Assembly (NCBI RefSeq): GCF_003426815.1
Contig: NZ_QKYK01000001.1
Location: forward strand, 248,001-312,000
DNA length: 64,000 nt
Source: Desertimonas flava
Lineage (GTDB): Bacteria; Actinomycetota; Acidimicrobiia; Acidimicrobiales; Ilumatobacteraceae
Direction: 5' to 3'
This document shows, piece after piece, positions 1 to 8,911 of this stretch. Under the pieces are notes generated by a model. The model saw only the letters and a list, made by a program, of their open reading frames with translations. It searched no databases and was not told where the DNA came from. Numbering within the stretch: the first letter of the stretch is position 1; every line of letters starts with the position of its first letter. The translations under genes were made by a program, and so were the position numbers.

Positions 1-2
1 AG

Positions 3-104
3 GGCGCGATCACGCGGACCATGGTTCGCGGGACCGACGTGTTCGCGGACGGCGCCGTCGTCGGCAAGCCGGGCTGGGGCCGTCTCGCCCGCCCCGCCCT
101 TTGA
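3..104 (+). CDS. Cyclic amidohydrolase, C-terminal fragment (allantoinase/dihydroorotase/hydantoinase type)
   Basis: Only the last 33 codons are inside the window; the gene starts upstream. The visible tail (…MVRGTDVFADGAVV, then GKPGWGRLARP, then stop) matches the usual end of the allantoinase/dihydroorotase/dihydropyrimidinase superfamily, where a beta-strand carrying 'VRG..V..DG' is followed by 'PGWGR…RP'. These metal enzymes open or close cyclic amides. It lies 24 bp before the F420-type oxidoreductase and is probably part of the same catabolic operon, where it could open a ring after hydroxylation. The exact substrate class cannot be told from 33 residues. Confidence 0.6.
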   Translation, partial: GAITRTMVRGTDVFADGAVVGKPGWGRLARPAL

Positions 105-128
105 TCATCCGCCACGAAGGAACATGAC

Positions 129-1163
129 ATGACTGACACCACCACCACCAGCCCGGTCGCCCCGACCGGCGCAGCCAGCATCAAGTACGGCCTGTTGCTG
201 CCGCACTTCGGAGAGCACGCTGATCGCAGCAAGCTGCTCGACGGAGCCGTCCTCGCCGAGAGCTACGGGTTCGACTCGCTGTGGGTCCGCGACCATCTCG
301 TCTTCGAACCGCACGGTGAGATGGAGACGCCCGACCCGACGTTCTACGAAGCACTCACGACGCTGACCGCCGTCGGGGCCGTCACCGAGCGGATCCAGCT
401 CGGGACGGGGTCGTTGATCCCGTTCCGCCACCCCGTCCACACCGCCTTGACGCTCGGGACGATCGACAAGCTCATCGGTGAGGACCGGCTCGTCATCGGC
501 TTCGGCGCAGGCACGTTCGACCACGAATTCGACGTCGTCGGCATGGGCGACGCGAACCGCGTCGACCTCGTGCGGTCGAACGCCGAGATCCTCCGCCTGT
601 TGGCCACCCAGGACGACGTCACCTACAAGGACGAGTACTACAACTTCACCAACGTCACCGTCGCGCCGAAGCCGGCGTCGCCCATTCCGTTCTGGTACTG
701 CGGCGCGACCCCCAAGTCCGCCCGCCTCGCCGCGGAGTACGCCGACGGCTGGATGCCGGGTCGCACAACCCTGCGGACGATCGAGCAGCGCGCCGCCACG
801 ATGCGCCAGATCACCGACGAGAACGGGCGGCCGATGCCGACCATCGGCGTCATCCCGCCGACATCGATCGCTCCGATGCATGACGCGGCATTCGAGGGAC
901 TGAACATCGACGGGCTCATCGCCTGGGCCAACAAGCGTGGCAAGTGGTGGGCCAAGCCGGAGTCCGGCGAGTTCAAGACCGCGGCCGACATCGAGGGATC
1001 GCTCATCGCCGGCACACCCGACGAGGTCGTGCAGCAGGTCCACCGGTTCGCCGAGGTCGGTGTTCGGCATCTCGTCTTCGACTTCCGGCTGACGTACGAG
1101 CGCTGGTTCGCGTCGATGGAACTGCTCGGCCGCGAAGTGCTGCCGGCCCTCCGGAGCGCGTAG
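129..1163 (+). CDS. LLM-class (luciferase-like) F420-dependent oxidoreductase
   Basis: A 344-residue protein of the bacterial luciferase-like TIM-barrel family. After a short polar N-terminus it shows the family pattern: 'YGLLLPHFGEHAD' at the first strand, 'AESYGFDSLWVRDHL' near residue 50, 'LTAVGAVTERIQLGTGSL' near 80, 'RLVIGFGAGTFDHEFD', and 'PFWYCGATPKSARLAAEYADGW' in the middle. Members use reduced F420 or FMN for hydride transfer or monooxygenation. AAGGA stands about 8 nt before the ATG. It precedes coxG by 2 bp, so it likely acts on the same substrate as the molybdenum hydroxylase. The family is solid; F420 rather than FMN use is inferred from the lineage. Confidence 0.88.
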   Translation: MTDTTTTSPVAPTGAASIKYGLLLPHFGEHADRSKLLDGAVLAESYGFDSLWVRDHLVFEPHGEMETPDPTFYEALTTLTAVGAVTERIQLGTGSLIPFRHPVHTALTLGTIDKLIGEDRLVIGFGAGTFDHEFDVVGMGDANRVDLVRSNAEILRLLATQDDVTYKDEYYNFTNVTVAPKPASPIPFWYCGATPKSARLAAEYADGWMPGRTTLRTIEQRAATMRQITDENGRPMPTIGVIPPTSIAPMHDAAFEGLNIDGLIAWANKRGKWWAKPESGEFKTAADIEGSLIAGTPDEVVQQVHRFAEVGVRHLVFDFRLTYERWFASMELLGREVLPALRSA

Positions 1164-1165
1164 CG

Positions 1166-1624
1166 ATGGCCCGCGAGACGCTGAGCCAGGACCTGATCGT
1201 GGCGGCGCCGACGGAAGCGATCTGGCCGCGACTCATCGACGTCACCACGGTGGCGTCGTGGCTCCCGATCCTCCACCACGTGACCGAACGGGCGCCGCTC
1301 AGTCACTACGACGCCGTGCTGCAGGACAAGGTCGGCCCCTTTTCGCTCAAGGCCGATCTCGCGATCGACGTGGTCGACGTGGTCGAAGGACGGCGCATCG
1401 CGGTCAGGGCGACCGGCGAGGACCGGCAGGTACGGTCCCGCATCGTCATCGACGCCGCCGTCGATCTCGTGCCCGTCGACGACTCCTCGACACAAGTGAC
1501 GGCGAGCGGCACATACGAGATCACCGGCAAGGTGGCGACGCTCGGTGCCGGCACCATCCGGACGAAGGCGCGCAAACTTGTCGACGAGTTCTGCTCGGCG
1601 GCAAGCGTGGGGCTCGTCGCGTGA
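1166..1624 (+). CDS. coxG: CoxG-like SRPBCC-fold protein
   Basis: A 152-residue single-domain START/SRPBCC protein. It begins 'LSQDLIVAAPTEAIWPRLIDVTTVASWLP' and shows the CoxG pattern 'GPFSLKADLAIDVVD', ending in a long helix (TIRTKARKLVDEF). CoxG proteins accompany carbon monoxide dehydrogenase-type molybdenum hydroxylases and are thought to help membrane attachment or maturation. The ATG at 1166 is 2 bp after the previous stop, which places it immediately upstream of the M, S and L subunits. The ORF extends upstream in frame, but only this start gives a family-length protein. The last bases overlap the next start by 4 bp. Confidence 0.82.
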   Translation: MARETLSQDLIVAAPTEAIWPRLIDVTTVASWLPILHHVTERAPLSHYDAVLQDKVGPFSLKADLAIDVVDVVEGRRIAVRATGEDRQVRSRIVIDAAVDLVPVDDSSTQVTASGTYEITGKVATLGAGTIRTKARKLVDEFCSAASVGLVA

Positions 1625-2406
1625 GCGTGCTGCCCGAGCTCGAGCTGGTTCGTCCGACGTCGATCGACGAGGCATTGGCCGTGATCGACGAGAACCACGC
1701 TCCGTACGCGGGAGCGACGGAGCTCGTCCCGGCGCTCAGGCTGGGCGTGCGGTTCCCCATCGCGATCGTCGATCTCAAGCGCATCGATGACCTCGGGGGG
1801 ATCACGGCAGAGGCCGACCAGCTGCGTCTCGGAGCGGTCACCACGCACCGGGAGTTGGCGAGCAGCGACATTGTCCGGGACAAGGCTCCGACGCTGGCGG
1901 CCGCGGCCGGTCGGGTCGGCAACGCCAGAGTGCGCAGCACCGGCACGATCGGCGGCAACCTCTGCTTCGCCGAGCCCCGGTCGGACCTCGCGACGCTGCT
2001 CGTTGCGCTCGGCGCGACCGTGGACATCGCCGGTCCGTCGGGTTCCCTGACGATGTCGGTGGACGACTTCATCGTCGGGGCGTTCGAGACGAGACTCGGC
2101 CCGGACGAGCTGCTCGTCGGCATCCGGGTGCCCTTCGAGCCCGCCGGGACCACGTACTGGAAGCTGCAGAGCTACGAACGGCCGACGATCGGCGTCGCCG
2201 TCGTGCCCGTGGGCGACCGCCGTCGCGTCGTCGTCGGCGCCGCAACCGAGCGCCCAGTCGCCGGCGAGTTCGGTCCGGGCGACGCCGAAGCGGTCGAGTC
2301 GTTCACCGAGAGACTCGGCCTGTCCGACGACCTCGCTGGGAGTGCCGAGTACAAGCGTGCAGTGCTGCGTGGCTACCTCGCCGAGCGATTGGACCACGTG
2401 CCGTGA
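1621..2406 (+). CDS. coxM: Molybdenum hydroxylase FAD-binding (medium) subunit, CoxM-like
   Basis: A 261-residue FAD_binding_5/CO-dehydrogenase flavoprotein subunit. It starts at a GTG that overlaps the coxG stop (GTGA). The N-terminal 'RPTSIDEALAVIDENHAPYAGATELVPALRLGV' is the first FAD-binding stretch. 'STGTIGGNLCFAEPRSDLATLL' (about residues 101-122) contains the conserved TIGGN FAD loop and the D/P motif. It passes electrons from the 2Fe-2S subunit to the acceptor. The C-terminal domain is somewhat shorter than in typical 280-290-residue CoxM. The M-S-L order matches cox and nicotinate/xanthine dehydrogenase-type operons. Confidence 0.88.
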   Translation: MSVLPELELVRPTSIDEALAVIDENHAPYAGATELVPALRLGVRFPIAIVDLKRIDDLGGITAEADQLRLGAVTTHRELASSDIVRDKAPTLAAAAGRVGNARVRSTGTIGGNLCFAEPRSDLATLLVALGATVDIAGPSGSLTMSVDDFIVGAFETRLGPDELLVGIRVPFEPAGTTYWKLQSYERPTIGVAVVPVGDRRRVVVGAATERPVAGEFGPGDAEAVESFTERLGLSDDLAGSAEYKRAVLRGYLAERLDHVP

Positions 2407-2888
2407 GCACCTCGACCGACGTCACGTGCGTGGTGAACGGCCGCCTCGTCGAGCGGCGCGTGCCGATCCGCGTCACCACGGCCGAGTTCCTGCGCGACGA
2501 CCTCCGTCTGACCGGCACCAAGGTGAGTTGCGAGCTCCAGGTGTGCGGGGCATGCACGGTGCTCGTCGACGGTCAGCCCGCCAGCTCGTGCTCGCTCCTG
2601 GCCTGCGATCTCGACGGCCGGGCGGTCACGACGATCGAGGGACTGGCCGACGGAACCAGGCTGCATCCGGTGCAGCAGGCCTTCTGCGACCAGAACGCCT
2701 TCCAGTGCGGCTTCTGCACACCCGGGTACGTGCTGATGGCCGTAGCCCTGCTCAACGAGCAGCCCGACGTCGACGACGACACCATCCGCGAGTGGCTCGA
2801 CGGGAACCTTTGCCGGTGCACCGGGTACGCGCCGATCGAGGCGGCGGTCAGGCAGGCGCGAGCTGCGTCGGGCGGAGCCCGTGGCTGA
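2403..2888 (+). CDS. coxS: Molybdenum hydroxylase 2Fe-2S (small) subunit, CoxS-like
   Basis: A 161-residue subunit with two 2Fe-2S clusters. The N-terminal plant-ferredoxin-type cluster is held by 'SCELQVCGACTVLVDG' plus a later 'SSC'. The C-terminal helical domain carries 'QCGFCTPGYV' and 'NLCRCTGY'. All eight ligand cysteines are visible. The GTG start overlaps the coxM stop by 4 bp. The first cluster loop reads C-E-L-Q-V-C where most relatives have C-x-x-G-x-C, a mild variation. The protein moves electrons from the molybdenum site in CoxL to FAD in CoxM. Confidence 0.92.
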   Translation: MSTSTDVTCVVNGRLVERRVPIRVTTAEFLRDDLRLTGTKVSCELQVCGACTVLVDGQPASSCSLLACDLDGRAVTTIEGLADGTRLHPVQQAFCDQNAFQCGFCTPGYVLMAVALLNEQPDVDDDTIREWLDGNLCRCTGYAPIEAAVRQARAASGGARG

Positions 2889-5214
2889 TCAGCGTTCGGT
2901 CCCACGGCGGGACGCCTTCGCCAAGGTCACGGGCCGGGCGGCCTACAGCATCGACGCCACGATGCCGTTCCAGGCCCACGGAGCCGTGGTCCGCTCCGAG
3001 CGCGCCCACGCCCGCATCCAGGAGATCGATGCCGGCGATGCCCTGGCCGCCCCCGGCGTCATCGCCGTCGTGACCGCCGCCGACCTCGTCGGGATCCGGT
3101 CGCGATTCGGCCACATCATCCCCGACCACCCGATCCTCGCCGGCGACCGGGTCCGCTACTTCGGCGAGCCGGTCGCGCTCGTCGTGGCCGAGTCGCTCCA
3201 CGATGCCAGCGATGCGGCATCGCTCGTACGCGTCGAGTACGACGAGCTCCCGGAGTCGATGGACCCGGCCGCCGCCCTCGCTACCGGGGCGACCCCGATC
3301 CACACCGGTTCGTACCTCGACCCCGGCGCGGGGTTCCTCGAGGTCGAACCGGCCGAGCAGACCGACAACGTGGCCCACCAGGTCCAGATCGGTTGGGGAG
3401 ATGTCGACGCCGCGATGGCCGGTGCCGCCACGCTGGTGGCCAACACCGTCCGGTTCCCGATGGTCTACGCCTATGCGATGGAGACGTACAACGCCGTCGC
3501 CGAATACCAGCCCGGGCGCCTCCATGTCGTCTCGACGGCTCAGCACCCGTTGATGGTGCGCAAGGAGCTGGCGGCGATCTTCGGCTTGCCGCTCTCGGCG
3601 GTGCGGGTCGAGGTGCCGTATGTCGGCGGTGGCTACGGCTCGAAGTCGTACACCAAACTCGAACCGCTCGCCGCAGTGGGATCGTGGGTGACCGGTCGGC
3701 CGGTCAAGGTGACCACCGACGTCGAGGCTGCCATCAACACCACCCGCGCCGACGGCGCGGTCGTGACGATGCGCACCGGTTTCGATGCCGAGGGGCGGAT
3801 CGTCGCCCGGGACGCCGAGATCGAGCTCGACACCGGCGCCTACGCGGACAACAGTCCGCTGGTCCTCACCAAGTGTGCGCACCGATGCTTCGGGCCGTAC
3901 CGCGTCCCGGCGCTGCGCGTCGTCGGCCGGGCCGTCTACACGAACACCACGCCGGCGTCTTCGTACCGTGGATTCGGAGCCCCGCAGGGTGCCCTCGCCG
4001 GCGAGCTCAACCTCGAGTACGCCGCCGAGTGCCTCGGTATGGACCCCGTCGAGCTCCGTCGCATCAACCTCGCGCCCCGCGGCACGGAGCTGATGCCGGG
4101 CAAACGGCCGATCGACGCGGACCTCCTCGCCGACATGGACGACGTCCGGGCTGCGCTCGACGAACACGCCATGCCCCCGACCCCCGGCGTGAGGCGCGGG
4201 CGAGCACTCGCCCTGTCGGCGTCCGACGCAGGAGCGTCGCCGATCTCGACTGCGCACGTGCGAATGCACGCCGACGGCTCGGCCACGCTGCTCACCAGCT
4301 CGACCGAGCTCGGGCAAGGGAGCCGAACCGCACTCGCCCAGATGGTTGCCGATCGCCTGGGCATCGATGTGTCCCGGGTGGCGGTCGGCCAGTCCGACAC
4401 GCTCTTCACCCCGTACGAGTGGACCACCGGGGCGAGCCGCACCACCACGCTCGTCGGTCTGGCGATCTCGGCGGCGTGCGACGACATCTGGTCGAAGCTG
4501 CGGTCGATGCATGCCGAGTCGATGGGGATCGACGCGACCGATGTCGTGGAGCGCGACGGCCAGCTCGTGGTCGTCGGCACGGACGAGTCGTCTTCGGCGC
4601 CCGGCGCCGTCGACCCTGCGGACGTGATCCGCACGTGGTTCGGCGCCGACGCCGGCGAGGTGACCGGCGTCGGCGTCATCAGGCGCAGCGGGGCCACGGC
4701 CCAGTTGCCGCCGTTCTGGGAAGTCGGCATCGTCGGCGTCGAGGTCGCCGTCGCCGAGCGCACGGGGGAAGTCACCGTCGAGCACCTCGTGATGGTCGGT
4801 GACGTGGGCTTCGCGGTGAACCCTGCGCTCGTCAAGGGCCAGGACCTCGGAGCGGCGACGCAAGGCCTCGGCTGTGCGCTGTGGGAGGAACTGGTCTACG
4901 ACGGCCAACAGCTGGCCAATCCCAACCTGATCGAGTACCGCGTCCCGCGCATGCGTGACGTGCCTCGCCGTATCACGTCGCTCGTCGCCGAGCGCGCCGA
5001 CGGTGTCGGGCCGTCGGGCGTCAAGGGGAGTGGCGAGGGCGCGATGAACCCGATCCCGGCCGCCGTGGTGGCGGCGGTCGCCAAGGCGATCGGCGTCTGG
5101 CCCGACACGCTTCCACTCACGCCGACTCGCGTCTGGTCGCTCCTGCAGCGGACTCGCGACGACGAGGCGATCCACCTGCCACCGACCGCGTCGAGGAGTG
5201 CCTCTCATGCCTGA
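2881..5214 (+). CDS. Molybdenum hydroxylase large subunit (xanthine dehydrogenase/CoxL family, not form I CO dehydrogenase)
   Basis: A 777-residue molybdopterin-cytosine-dinucleotide subunit, with the aldehyde oxidase a/b-hammerhead domain (about residues 15-120) followed by the Mo-binding domains. Visible motifs are 'GGGYGSKSYTKLEP' near residue 249, 'SYRGFGAPQG' near 359, and the catalytic-Glu region 'GVKGSGEGAMNPIPA' near 715. Form I CO dehydrogenases carry AYxCSFR at the second site. Here YRGFGAPQ resembles xanthine, aldehyde or N-heterocycle hydroxylases, so the substrate is probably an organic ring compound or aldehyde rather than CO. The GTG start overlaps coxS by 8 bp. No maturation genes (XdhC/MobA/CoxD-F) are in view. 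Confidence 0.88.
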   Translation: MADQRSVPRRDAFAKVTGRAAYSIDATMPFQAHGAVVRSERAHARIQEIDAGDALAAPGVIAVVTAADLVGIRSRFGHIIPDHPILAGDRVRYFGEPVALVVAESLHDASDAASLVRVEYDELPESMDPAAALATGATPIHTGSYLDPGAGFLEVEPAEQTDNVAHQVQIGWGDVDAAMAGAATLVANTVRFPMVYAYAMETYNAVAEYQPGRLHVVSTAQHPLMVRKELAAIFGLPLSAVRVEVPYVGGGYGSKSYTKLEPLAAVGSWVTGRPVKVTTDVEAAINTTRADGAVVTMRTGFDAEGRIVARDAEIELDTGAYADNSPLVLTKCAHRCFGPYRVPALRVVGRAVYTNTTPASSYRGFGAPQGALAGELNLEYAAECLGMDPVELRRINLAPRGTELMPGKRPIDADLLADMDDVRAALDEHAMPPTPGVRRGRALALSASDAGASPISTAHVRMHADGSATLLTSSTELGQGSRTALAQMVADRLGIDVSRVAVGQSDTLFTPYEWTTGASRTTTLVGLAISAACDDIWSKLRSMHAESMGIDATDVVERDGQLVVVGTDESSSAPGAVDPADVIRTWFGADAGEVTGVGVIRRSGATAQLPPFWEVGIVGVEVAVAERTGEVTVEHLVMVGDVGFAVNPALVKGQDLGAATQGLGCALWEELVYDGQQLANPNLIEYRVPRMRDVPRRITSLVAERADGVGPSGVKGSGEGAMNPIPAAVVAAVAKAIGVWPDTLPLTPTRVWSLLQRTRDDEAIHLPPTASRSASHA

Positions 5215-6046
5215 CCTGTCCGTGCCTCTCGCCGAGCGCCCGACCGCGCTCGACACCAGCGGCTCCTTCGTCTCGATCGACCATGTGTCGAAGACCTACG
5301 CCGTCCGCCGGGGTCGGCAGACCGTCTCGACCAACGCGCTCGAGGACATCAACTTCGGGCTCGAGCGTGGCCAGTTCTGCGCCATCATCGGGCCGAGCGG
5401 CTGCGGCAAGTCGACGCTGTTGCGGATCGTCGACGGACTGATCCCCGCCACACGGGGCACGGTCACCGTGCACGGCGCCGTCGTCGACGGCCCCGGGGCC
5501 AACCGCGGCATGGTGTTCCAGCACGCCAACCTCCTGCCGTGGCGCACGGTCGAGAAGAACGTCGCGTTCGGGATGGAGTGCCTCGGCGTGCCCAAGTCCG
5601 AGATCAAGGCCCGCGTCGCCCGCTACCTCGAACTGGTGGGCCTGCAGGGGTTCGAGCGGCACTTCCCCGCTCAGCTGTCCGGTGGCATGCAACAGCGGGT
5701 CGGATTGGCCAGGGCGTTCGCCACCGAACCCGAGCTCGTGCTGCTCGACGAGCCGTTCGGCGCGCTCGACGCGCAGACCCGCACGTTCCTCCAGGAGGAG
5801 TTCGCCCGCCTGCTCGCACTCGACAACCGCACGACGATCCTGGTCACCCACGACATGGACGAAGCGGTCTTCCTCGCCGACGTCGTCGTGGTCATGTCCG
5901 CTCGGCCCGGGCGCGTGGTCGACATCGTGCCCGTCGACCTCCCGCGTCCCCGCGACCAGGAGATCCGCAGCTCCGCTGAGTTCGCGCACCTTCGCGGCGT
6001 GCTGTGGGACCGTCTTCGCGACGCGATGAACCACGGAGCGGGCTGA
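5207..6046 (+). CDS. ABC importer ATPase, NitT/Tau (nitrate/sulfonate/pyrimidine precursor) type
   Basis: A 279-residue ATPase with Walker A 'GPSGCGKST' (about residues 65-73), Q-loop 'VFQHANLLPWRTV', signature 'LSGGMQQR', Walker B 'LVLLDEPFGALD' and H-loop 'LVTHDMDEA'. 'LLPWRTVEKNVAFG' is typical of SsuB/TauB/ThiZ-like ATPases. The ATG at 5207 has GAGGAG 8 nt upstream and overlaps the large-subunit gene by 8 bp; a GTG at 5198 is in frame but less well placed. It powers the two permeases that follow. Direct overlap with the hydroxylase genes implies that the imported compound is the enzyme's substrate. Confidence 0.92.
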   Translation: MPDLSVPLAERPTALDTSGSFVSIDHVSKTYAVRRGRQTVSTNALEDINFGLERGQFCAIIGPSGCGKSTLLRIVDGLIPATRGTVTVHGAVVDGPGANRGMVFQHANLLPWRTVEKNVAFGMECLGVPKSEIKARVARYLELVGLQGFERHFPAQLSGGMQQRVGLARAFATEPELVLLDEPFGALDAQTRTFLQEEFARLLALDNRTTILVTHDMDEAVFLADVVVVMSARPGRVVDIVPVDLPRPRDQEIRSSAEFAHLRGVLWDRLRDAMNHGAG

Positions 6047-6897
6047 TGGCCGTCGGCGCCGTGTCCCAGGCCGTCACGGCCGCCCCCCACACCGACGCGT
6101 CGAGCGCCACAGTGATCGAGCACACCGATCGGCGCCCCCGACTCTGGGACCGCCGATGGTTCCAACGGCTCGTGGTGTGGGGCGGACTCGTCGTGATCTA
6201 CGAGATCGCCGCGATCCAGGTCGGAGACTTCTTCCTGCCCCGCCTGAGCGATGTCGTCGCCGGCTACGGCCAAGTGCTGTCGGACGGTGGGCTCGGGTCG
6301 TTGATCGGCAGCTACCGCCAGATGCTCGCCGGGTTCGGCCTGGCGGTGGTGATCGGCGTCCCGCTTGGCCTGGCGATCGGCGTGTCGTCCATCGCCAGGG
6401 CGATGCTCGGCTGGATCGTCGACGCCCTCTTCGTCACCTCGATGGTCGCCCTCTTGCCGTTCATCATCATGCTCGCCGGCACGAACTTCTCGTTCCGGGT
6501 GACCGTGGTCTTCCTGTTCGCCAGCTTCTACCTGATCATGAATCCCGCCGCTGGCGTGCGCAGCGTCGACCCCGAGCTTCGCGAGATGGCCCGGTCGTTC
6601 GACGCATCGCGCTGGCGCATCGTCCGCTCGATCGTCACCCCGAGCGTGCTCCCGTTCATCCTCGCCGGCATGCGCCTGGGCATGGGCCAGGCGATCCAGG
6701 GGATGATCGTGGCCGAACTGTGGATCACCGTCGACACCGGTCGCCGCTTGCAGTCGCTCGGCCTCGCCCGCAAGCTCGGCGAGTTCTTCGCCCTCGCGTC
6801 GATGGTGGTGATCGTCGGCGTGGTCCTCACCCAGCTGCTGCTGTACACGCAGCGTCGCTTCACCCCGTGGGCGAACCCGGCGGACGTGGCCCGATGA
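6046..6897 (+). CDS. ABC importer permease, NitT/Tau type (first)
   Basis: A 283-residue BPD_transp_1 permease. A 45-residue polar N-terminus precedes about six membrane segments ('LVVWGGLVVIYEIAAI', 'GFGLAVVIGVPLGLAIGV', 'ALFVTSMVALLPFIIMLAG' and others). The cytoplasmic EAA loop reads 'ELREMARSFDASRWRIVRSIVTPSVLPFILAGMRL', the coupling site for the ATPase. The ATG shares its A with the preceding stop (TGATG). It forms the membrane pore with the next permease. Confidence 0.88.
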   Translation: MAVGAVSQAVTAAPHTDASSATVIEHTDRRPRLWDRRWFQRLVVWGGLVVIYEIAAIQVGDFFLPRLSDVVAGYGQVLSDGGLGSLIGSYRQMLAGFGLAVVIGVPLGLAIGVSSIARAMLGWIVDALFVTSMVALLPFIIMLAGTNFSFRVTVVFLFASFYLIMNPAAGVRSVDPELREMARSFDASRWRIVRSIVTPSVLPFILAGMRLGMGQAIQGMIVAELWITVDTGRRLQSLGLARKLGEFFALASMVVIVGVVLTQLLLYTQRRFTPWANPADVAR

Positions 6898-7646
6898 AGG
6901 TCCTGGCGCTCCGGGCGGTCACCGTGCTGTCGGTCGCCGCCGTCCTGCTCCTGTGGCAGTGGTACGGCTCGAAGCCCGACGTCTTCGCCGTCGCCCCCTT
7001 CACCGACGTCGCACGCGATCTGTGGGAGGCGATCAGCGAGGACGGCGTGCTCAACGCCCTCGGGCTGACGCTGCTCGGAGCCGGCGTCGGCTACGTCATC
7101 GCCGCCGTCCTCGGCGTCGCCATCGGGTTCGTCATCGCCGTCACCTCGTGGGGCCGCAACACGCTCGAGCCGCTCGTCGACGCGGCGTACGCCACGCCGA
7201 TGTCGTTGCTGATCCCGATCATCGGCATCTACACCGGGCTGGGATTTCGCGGGCGGGTCTTCTTCATCGTCTTCTGGTGCATCTTCGAGATCATCATGAA
7301 CACGATCGAGGGCGTGCGCGGCGTGCCCGACAGCCGCTACGAGCTGGCTCGATCGTTCTGCGCCAACCGGCGCACCCTGTACGGCCGGGTCGTGCTCCCG
7401 AGCGCCATGCCGCTCATCGTGTCGGGGCTCCGGCTCGGTGTCGGACGTGCCCTGCGCGGAGCGGTCACGGCCGAACTCCTGCTCGCTGCCGCCAACATCG
7501 GACGTCTCACGCTGTACGCCAGCTCGACGTTCGACGTTCCCCGGCTGCTCGCACTCATCTTGCTCGTCATGCTGGTCGGCCTCGTGCTGATGAAGCTCGC
7601 CGCCCTCGTCGAGCGCCGGATTCTCCGTTACCAACACCAGCGATGA
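6894..7646 (+). CDS. ABC importer permease, NitT/Tau type (second)
   Basis: A 250-residue BPD_transp_1 permease starting at an ATG that overlaps the previous stop (ATGA). The first membrane segment begins at once ('LRAVTVLSVAAVLLLWQW'). The EAA loop 'YELARSFCANRRTLYGRVVLPSAMPLIVSGLRLGVGRALRGAV' lies near residues 145-190. A periplasm-facing C-terminal segment precedes the basic tail. Having two different permeases suggests a heterodimeric pore, rather than the homodimer common in SsuABC. Confidence 0.88.
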   Translation: MKVLALRAVTVLSVAAVLLLWQWYGSKPDVFAVAPFTDVARDLWEAISEDGVLNALGLTLLGAGVGYVIAAVLGVAIGFVIAVTSWGRNTLEPLVDAAYATPMSLLIPIIGIYTGLGFRGRVFFIVFWCIFEIIMNTIEGVRGVPDSRYELARSFCANRRTLYGRVVLPSAMPLIVSGLRLGVGRALRGAVTAELLLAAANIGRLTLYASSTFDVPRLLALILLVMLVGLVLMKLAALVERRILRYQHQR

Positions 7647-7720
7647 GTGCCCGGAACGGACCCCGTTCGGAGCGGTGACCCACGCCGCGACCGAGACACC
7701 AGCAACAAAGGAGCATGCTC

Positions 7721-8791
7721 ATGATCCATCCCTCACTCCCGAGTGGCCGCCGGCGACTCATGATCGCAACGGCGGCAGTCTCGGTGACCGTCGGCGCGGC
7801 AGCGCCGGCGGCCGCCGCCACCACGCCGGCCACGGAAGCGCCCGAACCGCTCGAGGTCCCGACCATCGCGTGGACGTCGCCGACCCAGCCGACCTTCGTC
7901 GAACGCGACTACGGCCTGCTCGAGGTCGGACCCAGCTTCGGGCTCGACTTCACGCCCGACGACCTGCTCGTCTTCGAGTCGCACGCGGTCGCCACGCAGA
8001 CCGTGCTGTCGGGGGGAGCCGACATCGTCGGCGGCTCGTTCGTGTCGACGATGCTCGTCAATCAGCAGGGCCAGGACTTCAAGGCATTCTGTCCGTTCAT
8101 CAAGAACGACGACTTCGTGCTCGTCACGACGCCCGGAATCGACACCATCGCCGACTTGTTCGAGGGCGACGCGACGGTCGCCGTCGACAGCCCCGGCGGT
8201 GCCGGCGACGTCATCGTCAACGCCATGATCCAGGCGTCCGGCGACGATCGCTCCACGACCGACCTGCCCAACGTGCAGATCATCGAGTCGTCCGGTCTGC
8301 GAACGAGCGCCTTCGTCGGCGGCGAGGTGAACGCCACCATGGTGCACCTCACGCAATACAACGAGGAGATCCTGCCCAACATCCCCGACGCCCAGATCAT
8401 CTCGTCGCTCTGGGAGGACGTGCCGGTGTTCATGAAGGAGGCGCTGGCCGCGCCGGCCGAGTGGCTCGACGAGAACCTCGACGTCGCCGCAGCGGTGTGT
8501 GCCTCGATCATCTCGGGTGCACGCACGCTCGCCGCCGATCCGGCCGTGTACGTCGCGGCGGTCAACGACCACGTCGACGAGCCGCCGTCCGAGGCGGAGC
8601 TCACCGAGCTGTTCGAACTCATCGCGACCGACGACTTCTGGCCGCTCGAGACAGGTGTCACCGCCGAGCACGTGACCGTGATGGGTGATGCCGCCGTGGC
8701 GTCGGGAGCCCTCGAGGAAGTGCCGGCGTTCGAGGACGTCGTCGACCCCCGCCCGTTCGAGATGGCGCTGGAGCTGGTCGGCGAAGGCTGA
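7721..8791 (+). CDS. ABC importer substrate-binding protein, NMT1/SsuA-like
   Basis: A 356-residue exported solute receptor. The ATG at 7721 has AAAGGAG 7 nt upstream; the in-frame ATG at 7715 is too close to it. The N-terminus is a signal peptide: basic 'GRRR', hydrophobic 'LMIATAAVSVTVGAAAPAAAA', then an acidic/Pro linker. No lipobox Cys is seen, so it may be free or wall-held. The body has SsuA/THI5-type features such as 'GGADIVGGSFVSTML' and 'DLPNVQIIESSGLRTSAFVGGEVNATMVHL', where the protein folds around a small organic ligand. It lies 74 bp after the permeases, in the same operon. Confidence 0.85.
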   Translation: MIHPSLPSGRRRLMIATAAVSVTVGAAAPAAAATTPATEAPEPLEVPTIAWTSPTQPTFVERDYGLLEVGPSFGLDFTPDDLLVFESHAVATQTVLSGGADIVGGSFVSTMLVNQQGQDFKAFCPFIKNDDFVLVTTPGIDTIADLFEGDATVAVDSPGGAGDVIVNAMIQASGDDRSTTDLPNVQIIESSGLRTSAFVGGEVNATMVHLTQYNEEILPNIPDAQIISSLWEDVPVFMKEALAAPAEWLDENLDVAAAVCASIISGARTLAADPAVYVAAVNDHVDEPPSEAELTELFELIATDDFWPLETGVTAEHVTVMGDAAVASGALEEVPAFEDVVDPRPFEMALELVGEG

Positions 8792-8911
8792 GGGTCTGCA
8801 CCCCTCGGTTCCTACCGACCAGCTCCTCCCACGGTCCTCTCGCCGCGCCAGCGTTGTCGCGGCGGGAGGGCCGAGCGCACCTCGACGCTATCGACACCCA
8901 AGGACGCCCCC

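Noticed and set aside
2881-5214. Calling the Mo enzyme a carbon monoxide dehydrogenase
   Set aside because: The AYxCSFR active-site loop is absent.
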